Below, one piece after another: positions 24,634 through 34,003 of a stretch of 64,000 nucleotides of DNA. Location of the stretch: contig OY782758.1 in NCBI GenBank assembly GCA_963678215.1, positions 1,426,001 through 1,490,000 of the forward strand, given 5' to 3'. The number at the start of each line of letters is the position of its first letter. The first letter of the stretch is position 1. The notes under the pieces were generated by a model. The model had not been told where the DNA came from, did no database searches, and saw only the letters and a program-made list of their open reading frames with translations. The position numbers and the translations under genes were made by a program. Source of the DNA: Thiobius zoothamnicola (GTDB lineage: Bacteria; Pseudomonadota; Gammaproteobacteria; Chromatiales; Chromatiaceae).

Positions 24634-26793
24634 TCAACGTAAGTTGCGTCCGAATATTCGCCTGCGAGTGCGGCCCCGCTGGTAACGTTGGGCCATTTTG
24701 GCGCGTTCGCAGGCTTGCTTCATCATTTTATCCTGACAGCCGACTTCCTGTTCAGTGCTGGCAGGCTGGCGCTGAATATAGTCCCCGTCCGGCTGCATCT
24801 CCCAAGCATTGCGTTGATCCTGCCATTGGGTGTCCAGCAGGGCACGTAAGTCCTTGCGCAAACCCGGATGCTCAACTGGCGCAACCACCTCGACCCGGGA
24901 TTCCAGATTGCGTTTCATGATGTCGGCGGAGCCAATGAAGTATTCCTCATTACCCTGGTTATGGAAGTAATAGATGCGGGTATGTTCGAGGAAGCGCCCA
25001 ACCACGCTGATCACCCGTATATGGTCAGAGATGCCTGCCAAGCCCGGGCGTAATCGGCAAGTGTCGCGTACGATCAGATCGATTTTGACGCCCGCCTGAC
25101 CCGCTTTATATAAAGCACGGGTGATGTCGGCATCTTCCAGAGCGTTCATTTTGAATTGGATGTGGCCGGGCAGATCGTCGCTGTGTTGTTTACGCTCGCG
25201 CTCAATGCGCGCCAACAGCGATGATTTCAGCACTTTCGGCGCTGGCAGTAATTTGCGGTATTGGCGCTCCGGGGTATAGCCAGTCGTGAGGTAATTAAAC
25301 AACTCGGTTGCGTCAATACCCATCTCTTCGTCATTCGTCAGCATGCCAAGGTCGGAATACAAACGCGCCGTGCCAGCATGGTAGTTGCCCGTGCCGATAT
25401 GCAGATAGCGGCGGAGGCCATTATAATCTTTGCGCACCACTAAAACGATTTTGGAATGCGTCTTCAGTCCCACAACACCATAAGTGACATGGACGCCAGC
25501 CTCTTCCATGCGTGTGGCCCAGCGGATGTTAGCAGCCTCATCGAAACGCGCTTTCAATTCCACCACCACGGCGACCTGCTTACCATTGCGCGCCGCCTGT
25601 ATCAGACAATCGACGACCTTGGTGTCACTGGAAGTACGATACAGGGTCATTTTCACCGCACGCACTTTAGGATCATTGGCGGCCTCTTTAAGAAAACGTT
25701 CTACCGACGACCCAAATGCATCATAAGGATGGTGTAGCAAGAATGGGCCATATTTGCGAATCGCGTGAAAAATGTTGTTGTTGGCACGCAGTTCCGGGTG
25801 ATCAACGGATTGAAAGGGGGCATCATGCAATTCCGGGAAATCCAGTGCGACCAATTGAAACAGGTCGCGCATGGCCAGCATGTCACCTCCCGCATTGAAA
25901 ACATCGGTTTGTTCATCCAGGCCAAGTTCGGCAGCGAGCATGCCACGCGCCGTTTCGTCCATATCCCCTTGGACCTGCAGGCGCACAATCGGCGCGAAAC
26001 GGCGTTCTCTTAATTCGGATTCGATCATCGCCAACAAATCATCAGCATGTTCCTCATCGCGCTCGGTATTGGCGTTCCGGGTAACGCGGAAAACATTGCT
26101 GGATAGCACTTCCATTTCCGGCAACAGCATATGCAGGTTGTGTTTAATCACGTCTTCCAACGCAATAAAGTGCAGACTGTACGGCAATTGAATAAAACGG
26201 GAAACCTCGTCGCCGATAGGGATCTTGATCCGGGTCAGCGAAGCTTTACCTTCTTCATCTGTGTAACGCACCTGCACCAATAAGTTGAGAGACAGATTGG
26301 AGATAAAAGGGAAAGGGTGGGCCGAGTCAATGGATTGTGGCGTGATCAGCGGGAAAATATTGTCATGGAAATGGCGGCGTAAGAATTCGGTTTGCCGGGT
26401 GTCTAATTCTTCGTAACGCAAAATAGAAATATCGTATTCGCGCAATGCTTCCAACAATTCGTGCAGAATACGGTATTGGTGTTGTTCTATGTCGCGTACT
26501 TCGGCATAACACTCGGCGATCTGCTGTTTAGCCGTACGACCATCGACCGTACGCGCCGTGATGCCAGCACCAACCTGTTGTTTCAGGCCACCGATCCGTT
26601 TCATGAAAAATTCATCCAGATTCGAGCTGACGATGGCAAGGAATTTGAGTCGCTCCAGCAACGGATTACGCGTATCTTCAGCTTCATGCAGCACCCGGCG
26701 ATTGAAAGCCAGCCAAGTCAGTTCGCGGTTCAGATAAAGCGCAGGATCGTTTAAGTCCAGCGTAGAGGATTGTTCAGGCGTTGGGTGATTCAT
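24634..26793 (-). CDS. ppk1: Polyphosphate kinase 1
   Basis: Reversibly polymerises the gamma-phosphate of ATP into polyphosphate at the inner membrane. The 719-residue product contains LNRELTWLAFNRRVLHEAED (N-domain), VKMTLYRTSSDTKVVDCLIQ, the phospho-His region GLKTHSKIVLVVRKDYNGLR and GNYHAGTARLYSDLGMLTND. The second PLD-like His is in YFHNQGNEEYFIGSADIMKR. Length fits the family (about 690-720). It is divergent from ppx, its degradative counterpart, with two small genes lying between. Confidence 0.97.
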   Translation of the reverse strand: MNHPTPEQSSTLDLNDPALYLNRELTWLAFNRRVLHEAEDTRNPLLERLKFLAIVSSNLDEFFMKRIGGLKQQVGAGITARTVDGRTAKQQIAECYAEVRDIEQHQYRILHELLEALREYDISILRYEELDTRQTEFLRRHFHDNIFPLITPQSIDSAHPFPFISNLSLNLLVQVRYTDEEGKASLTRIKIPIGDEVSRFIQLPYSLHFIALEDVIKHNLHMLLPEMEVLSSNVFRVTRNANTERDEEHADDLLAMIESELRERRFAPIVRLQVQGDMDETARGMLAAELGLDEQTDVFNAGGDMLAMRDLFQLVALDFPELHDAPFQSVDHPELRANNNIFHAIRKYGPFLLHHPYDAFGSSVERFLKEAANDPKVRAVKMTLYRTSSDTKVVDCLIQAARNGKQVAVVVELKARFDEAANIRWATRMEEAGVHVTYGVVGLKTHSKIVLVVRKDYNGLRRYLHIGTGNYHAGTARLYSDLGMLTNDEEMGIDATELFNYLTTGYTPERQYRKLLPAPKVLKSSLLARIERERKQHSDDLPGHIQFKMNALEDADITRALYKAGQAGVKIDLIVRDTCRLRPGLAGISDHIRVISVVGRFLEHTRIYYFHNQGNEEYFIGSADIMKRNLESRVEVVAPVEHPGLRKDLRALLDTQWQDQRNAWEMQPDGDYIQRQPASTEQEVGCQDKMMKQACERAKMAQRYQRGRTRRRIFGRNLR

Positions 26794-26857
26794 GCGTGTT
26801 CATTCAGCGAAAGGGGCGGTAGGAAGAGAAAAGTGATTTTCTTGATTTATACGCAGG

Positions 26858-27298
26858 TTACTTATGGCGATCCATATAGGATTTGACGCCATATCCGCCG
26901 CCAAAACCACCGATAAATGCAATGAATAGCTTTAGGATTTCTTCGTACAACGCCTTATCGACAAGAACAAGAAATACTGTTAGAGACATGAATAACGTGA
27001 CAAAAATGGTCACATAAATAAGCGCATATTTTCGAGAGGCCTTGGCATCCTCAAATGCCCGTTCATCGCTCTTTGAGGAATGATCTAATATTTTGTCAAT
27101 GTGGCCTTCAGTCAGTTTATCGGCGAGTGGGTTTAGCGTTGGGCCAAACCGTTGCATTGACATACCAATTTCAACCACCCTTTTTGCATCTGGCGGCAAT
27201 TTCTCAAGTACATCGCTTACACTGCCATTATCATTGGTATCTTGGGATTTGGAGGCTTCCTCTGGATTGATAAGTTTTTTCTTTTCTTCCTCAGTCAT
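26858..27298 (-). CDS. Unknown two-helix membrane protein (second gene of a pair)
   Basis: About 146 residues. The acidic N-terminal 90 residues are soluble (with the run KRVVEIGMSMQRFGPTLNP), followed by two hydrophobic helices, ALIYVTIFVTLFMSLTVFLV and the Gly-rich ILKLFIAFIGGFGGGYGVKS. ATG 27298 overlaps the upstream stop (ATGACTGA), so the two are translationally coupled; the TTG at 27304 is less likely. It is not part of the standard ppk-ppx locus and is more AT-rich than ppk1. No family recognised. Confidence 0.65.
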   Translation of the reverse strand: MTEEEKKKLINPEEASKSQDTNDNGSVSDVLEKLPPDAKRVVEIGMSMQRFGPTLNPLADKLTEGHIDKILDHSSKSDERAFEDAKASRKYALIYVTIFVTLFMSLTVFLVLVDKALYEEILKLFIAFIGGFGGGYGVKSYMDRHK

Positions 27299-27617
27299 CG
27301 CCAAGGCCCGAAAATAGATGAGTTGGTATATGACGTTCTAATACATGCTCAATTTTTTTGTTCAGTTCTGATTCAATAAAGGCGGCAGAGGCAGTACGAA
27401 CGAGTTCACTAAAATCATGGTCATCAAGCGTGCCGTCACGCCTGAGGCGCACCAGATATTTTATGAGGCTGGTGAAACCTTCAGTACGCTTAGCGGTGTC
27501 CGTAAACACAGAAATCCTTCTCCTTGGTTCAGAGAGTAGCGCGAATGGCGCAGAATATTTTTGCGTGTTCATTGGATAACTCACTGAATAAAAAGGGAAT
27601 TCAAGTTTTTTAATCAT
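27291..27617 (-). CDS. Unknown soluble protein (first gene of a pair)
   Basis: About 108 residues, no signal peptide or membrane segment, with a helical charged middle (SLIKYLVRLRRDGTLDDHDF) and a C-terminal helix. The start may be ATG 27617 or ATG 27572; neither has a clear ribosome site. It overlaps the next gene by 8 bases, so the two probably form one functional unit. Family not recognised. Confidence 0.6.
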   Translation of the reverse strand: MIKKLEFPFYSVSYPMNTQKYSAPFALLSEPRRRISVFTDTAKRTEGFTSLIKYLVRLRRDGTLDDHDFSELVRTASAAFIESELNKKIEHVLERHIPTHLFSGLGDD

Positions 27618-27808
27618 TGGTCTTTAGCATAAGCATATCATTACTTTCGTCACTCTTGGTCACTGATTCCCAGATCATTTGCAGTATTCAGCATGCAATA
27701 CGGTATGCTCGCCAGCGGCTTCTGGCTGGGAGTGAATAGCGATTTCACTCACTTGGGATCCTGATGTTCGGGGTCATTGGATACGACTCAAATTACTTTA
27801 TTACTGTT

Positions 27809-29308
27809 ATGCCTATACCGACATTGCCTGAAACCGTTGCTGCGGTTGACTTGGGTTCTAATAGCTTCCATATGGTGGTGGCTCGTTTGGATCAGAATCA
27901 ATTGGTGATTGTGGATCGTCTGCGCAGTTCGGTGCGTTTGGGCGCTGGATTGAATGCGGACAAATCGCTTGATCCGGTGGTACGGCGCGGCGCACTGGAT
28001 TGCCTGGCGCGTTTCGGTCAGCGTTTGAGCGGTTTGCCAGCAGGTACGGTGCGCGCGGTCGGCACCAATACGATGCGCCAGATTCAGGATGGTGGTGATT
28101 TTCTACGCGCAGCCAATCAAGCATTGGGCCATGAAATTGAGATTATTTCCGGCCAGGAAGAGGCCCGTTTGGTGTATCTCGGGGTGGCGCATGGGCTGGC
28201 TGTCAGCGAAGGTCGCCGTCTGGTGATTGATATTGGCGGCGGCAGCACAGAATTAGTGCTGGGTGAGGGCATGTCGTCCGCCCAGTGTGACAGTCTGTAT
28301 ATGGGCTGCGTCAGTCTCACGCGCTGGGTGTTTGCGGACGGAGTGATTAATGCGGAGAACATGCGCCGGGCCATGTTGCGTTGCGCATTGGAAGTGCGTC
28401 CGGTCAAACGGCATTACCGGCAGGATCAATGGCGAACCGCCGTGGGTAGTTCGGGTACGATCAAAAGCATCGGTAAGGTAGTGAGGGCAAACGGTTGGTG
28501 TGATGAAGGGATCAGCGCGGACAGTCTGGCGGAATTGCGACGGGCGCTACTGGAGTTCGGCCATATTTCAGCGATTGACCTGCCAGGCCTGACGGATGAG
28601 CGACGACCTGTCTTCGTCGGCGGGGTCGCCGTTCTAAGCGCCTTATTTGATGCGCTACGCATCGAACATTTGCATGTTTCCGATGCCGCCTTACGTGAAG
28701 GCTTGTTGTACCAGTTGCTGGGTTATATCCGGCATCATGATGTGCGTGACCAGACGGTCGCTTCCTTAATTCAGCGCTTCTCCATTGATCGGGGGCAAGT
28801 ACAACGGGTGAATGGGACCGCGATGGAGTTATTTGATCAAATAGCGGATGTCTGGGGATTTGGTCAGGATGAGCGTAAGTTACTGGAATGGGCATGCTGT
28901 CTGCATGAAATCGGCTTGAGTCTTTCCCACAACGGCTTTCATAAACATGGCGCTTATATCGTGCGCAACGCGGATTTGCCGGGGTTTTCACGCCAACAAC
29001 AAGCCCGATTGGCAGTGCTGGTGCGTAATCATCGACGCAAGTTCAATCGTGATTGTTTTGATGAGTTGCCCGAATCCATCCGTTTGACCATGCAACGGCT
29101 GTGTATTCCGCTGCGCCTGGCGGTATTACTGCATCGAGGCCGATCAACGAATACCAAACCAACCTTGTCTTTAAAGATTGAGGGCAATCAGATCCGGGTA
29201 GTGATGTCGGGTAATGATCTGTTGAATTACCCATTGACCCGCACTGAATTAGGATGTGAGGTGGATTACTTGGCTCCAGCCGGGCTACGACTGATATTAC
29301 CGGAATAA
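27809..29308 (+). CDS. ppx: Exopolyphosphatase
   Basis: Processively removes phosphate from polyphosphate ends; may also act on pppGpp. About 499 residues from ATG 27809 (MPIPTLPETVAAVDLGSNSF, almost as in E. coli Ppx). The Ppx/GppA ASKHA domain has DLGSNSFHMVVARL, the catalytic-Glu region SGQEEARLVYLGVAHGL and IDIGGGSTELVLGEG. A C-terminal HD-like helical domain carries CLHEIGLSLSHNGFHKHGAY. An in-frame ATG at 27764 would add 15 residues. It sits opposite ppk1, as is common. Confidence 0.95.
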   Translation: MPIPTLPETVAAVDLGSNSFHMVVARLDQNQLVIVDRLRSSVRLGAGLNADKSLDPVVRRGALDCLARFGQRLSGLPAGTVRAVGTNTMRQIQDGGDFLRAANQALGHEIEIISGQEEARLVYLGVAHGLAVSEGRRLVIDIGGGSTELVLGEGMSSAQCDSLYMGCVSLTRWVFADGVINAENMRRAMLRCALEVRPVKRHYRQDQWRTAVGSSGTIKSIGKVVRANGWCDEGISADSLAELRRALLEFGHISAIDLPGLTDERRPVFVGGVAVLSALFDALRIEHLHVSDAALREGLLYQLLGYIRHHDVRDQTVASLIQRFSIDRGQVQRVNGTAMELFDQIADVWGFGQDERKLLEWACCLHEIGLSLSHNGFHKHGAYIVRNADLPGFSRQQQARLAVLVRNHRRKFNRDCFDELPESIRLTMQRLCIPLRLAVLLHRGRSTNTKPTLSLKIEGNQIRVVMSGNDLLNYPLTRTELGCEVDYLAPAGLRLILPE

Positions 29309-29316
29309 ATACCCGG

Positions 29317-29697
29317 TCAATCTTTCTGGATTGGAATGCAATCAGCGGTTCCAGTCATGTGATTCTGGTCATCCAGATATACCAAGCGCGGCTTATGCGT
29401 TTCCGCCTCCTGCGCCGAATAATAACCGTAAGCACAAATAATGATGCGATCACCCGGTTGCACCAAACGCGCCGCAGCACCATTGATAGAGATTGTGCCT
29501 GAACCGGCCTCAGCCCGAATGACGTAGGTCGTGAAACGTTCGCCGTTGTTGATGTTGTAAATTTCGATATGCTCGTGTTCGCGGATATCGGAAGTCGCCA
29601 ACAGCGCATCATCAATCGCGCAGGAACCCTCATATTGCAGCTCGGCCCGGGTGACGCAAGCTTTATGGAGTTTTGCTCTGAGTAAGTTGAATTGCAT
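29317..29697 (-). CDS. panD: Aspartate 1-decarboxylase precursor
   Basis: Makes beta-alanine for pantothenate/CoA. 126 residues, exactly the E. coli length. Starting MQFNLLRAKLHKACVTRAEL, it contains the self-processing site Gly-Ser in YEGSCAIDDALL, where cleavage gives the pyruvoyl group, and the later NNGERFTTYVIRA and NGAAARLVQPGDRIIICAYG. It is a stand-alone gene, convergent with ppx (8 bases between the stops); panB/panC are not here. Confidence 0.95.
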   Translation of the reverse strand: MQFNLLRAKLHKACVTRAELQYEGSCAIDDALLATSDIREHEHIEIYNINNGERFTTYVIRAEAGSGTISINGAAARLVQPGDRIIICAYGYYSAQEAETHKPRLVYLDDQNHMTGTADCIPIQKD

Positions 29698-30064
29698 GCT
29701 TCTTAAAAATATCAATTATAAAGTGGATGGTGAAATATCCTCCGCCAGGTGCGGCAGGTGCTTTAATCAATCAGGTTCGCCCGAGAAGCCTTTGCTCTTT
29801 GGACTAAGCGCCAAGTATTCACCTTCTCCGTCATTAAAGTGACTTATTTCCTAGTATAAGCGAATACTCCGCCTTTATTGATTAAGCATTTGAATTTTAG
29901 TGTTTGCTATGATGAACGCTGTTGCGATGAAAACCTCTTCACCATTCGGTTTAATCAAGGTGAAAATTCAGCATTATAACCTTGACAGACTTAATGGTGT
30001 GAATTCAGCGAATCCCTTAAAATTCCGGTCATATTTTTGACTTGGAATGACACAGAGGTGGATT
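29698..30064 (+). other. Gene-free upstream region of acnB
   Basis: No plausible gene. It holds an extended -10-like motif TGCTATGAT at 29905-29913 and an isolated TTGACA at 29982-29987 without a matching -10. An inverted repeat TTCACC (29938-29943) and GGTGAA (29959-29964) lies in between. The last bases give the acnB ribosome site GAGGTG, 4 bases before its ATG. It probably contains the acnB promoter and an operator. Confidence 0.4.
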
Positions 30065-32650
30065 ATGCTTGAATCTTATCGCCAGCATGTTGAAGAACGT
30101 GCTCAGCAAGGGATCCCTCCATTACCTTTGACCGCTGAGCAGATCGGTGATCTGGTCGAGTTAATGAAAAAACCACCGGTCGGGCAAAAGGATTTCCTGT
30201 TAGATCTGCTGGCTAACCGTGTGCCCCCTGGCGTGGATGACGCCGCTTATGTCAAAGCAGCATTTTTATCCGCCATCGCCAAAGGCGAAACAGCTTGTCC
30301 TTTGATTGAACCCACCAAAGCGGTGGAACTGCTTGGCGCTATGTTGGGCGGCTACAACATTCAGCCCTTGATTGACTTGCTGGATGATCAGAAACTGGCT
30401 GCCCACGCCGCTGAACAACTGAAAAATACGCTGTTGATGTTTGACGCATTCCACGATGTGGAAGAAAAAGCCAAGGCAGGCAATGCGCAAGCTCAAGCCG
30501 TGCTGCAATCCTGGGCAGATGCTGAATGGTTCACTCGCAGACCTGCGACACCGGAAAGCATCAAAATCACGGTGTTCAAAGTGACTGGCGAAACCAATAC
30601 CGATGATTTATCGCCAGCGCAAGATGCCTGGTCACGTCCAGATATCCCATTACACGCGCTGGCCATGCTGAAAAACCCACGGGATGGCGTGCATGACGCA
30701 CCAGCGCAAATTGCTGAATTGAAAAAGGCGGGTCACGCAGTGGCTTATGTGGGCGATGTGGTTGGCACAGGTTCATCCCGTAAATCAGCAACCAACTCTG
30801 TGCTTTGGCACACCGGACAGGATATCCCTTCTGTGCCAAATAAACGTCAAGGCGGCGTCGTTATCGGCGGCAAAATCGCGCCCATTTTTTTCAACACTTT
30901 GGAAGATGCCGGCGTATTACCCATTGAAGCCCCTGTTGATGATTTGACGATGGGCGACGTGGTGGTGGTCAAACCTTATGCCGGTCGCATCGAACGGGAA
31001 GATGGTCGTTTAGTGACAGAATTCAAGCTCAAAACGGAAGTCTTGCTGGATGAAGTCCGGGCTGGTGGTCGCATTCCATTAATCATTGGCCGCAGTCTGA
31101 CAGATAAGGCGCGTGAATCATTGAACCTCGGGGCGACAGATGTCTTTCGTCGTCCGCAAGACCCAGTCAACACTGATCAAGGCTTTACCCTGGCGCAAAA
31201 GATGGTCGGCAAAGCCTGCGGTGTTGAGGGCATCCGCCCAGGCACTTATTGTGAACCACGCATGGGTACCGTCGGCTCTCAAGACACCACTGGCCCAATG
31301 ACGCGTGATGAACTGAAAGAGCTTGCCTGTCTCGGGTTTTCTGCGGATCTGGTCATGCAGTCTTTTTGCCATACGGCGGCTTACCCCAAACCGGTTGATA
31401 TCAATACCCAGCATACATTACCTGAATTCATCCAGAACCGTGGCGGCGTATCATTGCGCCCTGGCGACGGCGTCATCCACTCCTGGATGAACCGTATGTT
31501 GCTGCCTGACCAGGTTGGCACCGGTGGAGATTCGCACACCCGTTTCCCTTTAGGCATCTCATTCCCGGCTGGCTCTGGCTTAGTCGCTTTTGCAGCGGCC
31601 TTGGGCGTCATGCCATTGGATATGCCGGAATCCGTACTGGTGCGGTTCACAGGCGAAATGCAGCCCGGCATCACATTGCGTGACTTGGTTAACGCCATCC
31701 CATTTGCAGCCTTGAAACGTGATTTGCTGACCTTGGAGAAGAAAGGCAAACAAAATGTCTACAATGGCCGGATCATAGAAATTGAAGGCTTATCCGATCT
31801 GACAGTTGAGCAAGCCTTTGAATTATCTGATGCAACAGCGGAACGTTCTGCGGCGGGCTGCACGATTGACTTGTCAGAAGCATCCGTTGCCGAATATTTA
31901 CGCTCTAATGTCGTGATGCTGCGCTGGATGATCGATAACGAATATGGCGATGCGCGCACTTTGGAACGCCGTGCTCGGGCGATGGAGGAATGGCTGGCAA
32001 ATCCGACTCTGTTGCGCGCTGACAAGGACGCGGAATATGCGGAAGTGATTGAAATCAACATGTCCGAAATCACTGAACCTTTATTGGCTTGTCCCAATGA
32101 CCCGGATGATGTCAAGCCACTGTCCAAAGTGGCCGGCAAATCCATCGACGAAGTCTTTATTGGCTCTTGCATGACCAACATCGGCCACTTCCGGGCAGCC
32201 GGCAAATTACTGGAAGCGGCGGAAGGCGTCATACCGACCCGTTTATGGATCGCCCCACCGACTAAAATGGATGAGCGCCAACTGATGGAAGAAGGCATCT
32301 ACAATATTTATGCGGCATCAGGCGCACGCACAGAAATGCCAGGATGCTCGCTTTGCATGGGTAATCAGGCACGCGTCGCGGCGAATTCAACGGTAGTATC
32401 GACGTCAACCCGCAACTTCCCTAATCGACTGGGACAAGGCGCGAATGTTTATCTGGCGTCGGCTGAACTGGCGGCTGTGGCGGCTGTGGTCGGTAAGTTG
32501 CCAACGGTTGAAGAATACCGGCGGTATGCTGACAAGATTAATACCATGGCGCCGGAGATTTATCGCTACCTGACTTTCGATCAGATGCCGGAATTTGTCG
32601 AATCCGCGCAGCATGCGCAACAGGAAGTAGTTGTTAAACTCACGATGTAA
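30065..32650 (+). CDS. acnB: Aconitate hydratase B (bifunctional aconitase/2-methylisocitrate dehydratase)
   Basis: Citrate-isocitrate isomerase of the TCA cycle with a 4Fe-4S cluster. 861 residues from ATG 30065 (GAGGTG upstream). The order is the AcnB one: HEAT-like N-domain (MLESYRQHVEERAQQGIPPL), then the swivel domain (GDVVGTGSSRKSATNSVLWH), then the catalytic domains. Cluster Cys residues are visible in GSCMTNIGHFRAAGK and PGCSLCMGNQARV, and the active-site Ser/Arg in STSTRNFPNR. Followed by a strong intrinsic terminator. Confidence 0.97.
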   Translation: MLESYRQHVEERAQQGIPPLPLTAEQIGDLVELMKKPPVGQKDFLLDLLANRVPPGVDDAAYVKAAFLSAIAKGETACPLIEPTKAVELLGAMLGGYNIQPLIDLLDDQKLAAHAAEQLKNTLLMFDAFHDVEEKAKAGNAQAQAVLQSWADAEWFTRRPATPESIKITVFKVTGETNTDDLSPAQDAWSRPDIPLHALAMLKNPRDGVHDAPAQIAELKKAGHAVAYVGDVVGTGSSRKSATNSVLWHTGQDIPSVPNKRQGGVVIGGKIAPIFFNTLEDAGVLPIEAPVDDLTMGDVVVVKPYAGRIEREDGRLVTEFKLKTEVLLDEVRAGGRIPLIIGRSLTDKARESLNLGATDVFRRPQDPVNTDQGFTLAQKMVGKACGVEGIRPGTYCEPRMGTVGSQDTTGPMTRDELKELACLGFSADLVMQSFCHTAAYPKPVDINTQHTLPEFIQNRGGVSLRPGDGVIHSWMNRMLLPDQVGTGGDSHTRFPLGISFPAGSGLVAFAAALGVMPLDMPESVLVRFTGEMQPGITLRDLVNAIPFAALKRDLLTLEKKGKQNVYNGRIIEIEGLSDLTVEQAFELSDATAERSAAGCTIDLSEASVAEYLRSNVVMLRWMIDNEYGDARTLERRARAMEEWLANPTLLRADKDAEYAEVIEINMSEITEPLLACPNDPDDVKPLSKVAGKSIDEVFIGSCMTNIGHFRAAGKLLEAAEGVIPTRLWIAPPTKMDERQLMEEGIYNIYAASGARTEMPGCSLCMGNQARVAANSTVVSTSTRNFPNRLGQGANVYLASAELAAVAAVVGKLPTVEEYRRYADKINTMAPEIYRYLTFDQMPEFVESAQHAQQEVVVKLTM

Positions 32651-32683
32651 GCAATGAATTGCTCGACTCAATAAGCCATTTTG

Positions 32684-32726
32684 AGGCAGGTTGTTGAAAA
32701 TGCGTTTTCAATCACCTGCCTTTTTT
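32684..32726 (+). terminator. Intrinsic terminator after acnB
   Basis: Long stem: AGGCAGGT plus TTGAAAA pairs with TTTTCAA plus ACCTGCCT, followed by six T (32721-32726). It lies 34 bases after the acnB stop and separates it from ftsB. Confidence 0.85.
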
Positions 32727-32836
32727 ACCTTGATCAAATACCACTGACCTTAGTTGGGTCAGCCACTTACGGTGAATACGTTGGCTTGTTCAGCATCAAT
32801 ACTCTTCGCACTAGGCTGCCGGTGATTTGCGACGAC

Positions 32837-33130
32837 ATGCGCTACAAAATTTATACCATTCTGCTGATTATCCTGTTGTTTGGCTTACAGTATCGCCTGT
32901 GGATTGGCGAAGGCAGTTTCGCTGAGGTCCATGCGCTACAGCAACAATTGGCCGAACAACAAGACAAACTGGAAAAACTTAAACAACGTAATCAAGCTTT
33001 ACGCGCCGAGGTGGTCAGTTTGAAACACGAAGATACCGCTATTGAAGCGCGAGCACGCACAAAACTGGGCATGATTCGTTCCGGGGAAACCTATTTCCAG
33101 TTAATTGATCGTAAAGAGACCAACCAATGA
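32837..33130 (+). CDS. ftsB: Cell division protein FtsB
   Basis: 97-residue bitopic membrane protein of the FtsQLB divisome complex: short N-terminus, one helix (IYTILLIILLFGLQYRLWIG), then a coiled coil with heptads (HALQQQLAEQQDKLEKLKQR) and the C-terminal IEARARTKLGMIRSGETYFQ. ATG 32837 gives the normal length; the upstream open frame is leader. Overlaps ispD by 4 bases (ATGA). eno, the usual upstream neighbour, is replaced by acnB. Confidence 0.93.
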   Translation: MRYKIYTILLIILLFGLQYRLWIGEGSFAEVHALQQQLAEQQDKLEKLKQRNQALRAEVVSLKHEDTAIEARARTKLGMIRSGETYFQLIDRKETNQ

Positions 33131-33819
33131 AAAAACCAGCTAATCGTTGGGTCATCATCCCTGCCGCTGGAGTTGGCAAACGCATGGGTGCCGATATACC
33201 CAAGCAATATTTACCATTATCCGGGCGGACAGTGATCGAACATACCATCGAACGTCTGTTATTCCACCCTGCATTGGATCGAATATATGTCGCCTTAAAT
33301 CAACAGGATATGTGGTGGGAGCGGACTGAATATGCTCAACACCCTGATCTGGTTCGGGTCAATGGGGGTGAGGAACGTCGCCATTCAGTATTACACGCCT
33401 TAGATGCACTGGCTGATGAAGCCCAACCTGATGATTGGGTTCTGGTGCATGATGCCGCCAGGCCCTGTGTGCGCCGGGAAGACATCAGCCAGCTCATTGA
33501 ACAAGTCGAACAGCACCCAGAAGGCGGGTTGCTGGGCGCGCCAGTGCGCGACACCATGAAGCGCGTGGACACTGCTGGGCATATCCATGAAACGGTCAAC
33601 CGTGATCAGCTTTGGCATGCCCTCACGCCACAGATGTTTCGCTTCGCTCGTTTGCATCAAGCAATGCAAGACGCGATTGATGCTGGCATCCCAATAACCG
33701 ACGAAGCCAGTGCAATTGAATACGCTGGAGACCAACCAATCATCGTCGAAGGGCATGCGGACAATCTGAAGATCACCCGGCCCGAAGATTTGGCACTGGC
33801 CGCATTTTATTTATCTTGA
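33127..33819 (+). CDS. ispD: 2-C-methyl-D-erythritol 4-phosphate cytidylyltransferase
   Basis: Third step of the MEP isoprenoid pathway (CTP + MEP to CDP-ME). The 230-residue product has the nucleotide-binding start VIIPAAGVGKRMGADIPKQY, then GGEERRHSVLHALDAL, WVLVHDAARPCV and the end DEASAIEYAG and KITRPEDLALA. Coupled to ftsB by a 4-base overlap. ispF, which usually follows, is absent; a cytochrome gene comes next after 184 bases. Confidence 0.96.
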   Translation: MKKPANRWVIIPAAGVGKRMGADIPKQYLPLSGRTVIEHTIERLLFHPALDRIYVALNQQDMWWERTEYAQHPDLVRVNGGEERRHSVLHALDALADEAQPDDWVLVHDAARPCVRREDISQLIEQVEQHPEGGLLGAPVRDTMKRVDTAGHIHETVNRDQLWHALTPQMFRFARLHQAMQDAIDAGIPITDEASAIEYAGDQPIIVEGHADNLKITRPEDLALAAFYLS

Positions 33820-33926
33820 AGGAATAAAGCGGCCCGCTAAACAAATTGCGGAGAGTGAAACTCGAAAATAAGACTACAATTGTAAAACTTGCGGCAATAT
33901 CAATGACCCATGCCCGCAAGCAAATG

Positions 33927-33943
33927 GTTCGATCAAATCGAAC
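33927..33943. promoter_or_regulatory. Palindrome upstream of the multihaem cytochrome
   Basis: GTTCGAT-CAA-ATCGAAC, a perfect 7-bp inverted repeat with a 3-base spacer, 60 bases upstream of the cytochrome start. It is followed by the AT-rich TATATAAC (33946-33953), which could be a -10. Such compact dyads are typical of dimeric repressor or activator sites. It does not match the FNR consensus. Confidence 0.45.
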
Positions 33944-34003
33944 AATATATAACGGCCCATACGTATGATTTCCGTTACAGCATCTATTTTGAAGAGTATT
34001 CCA

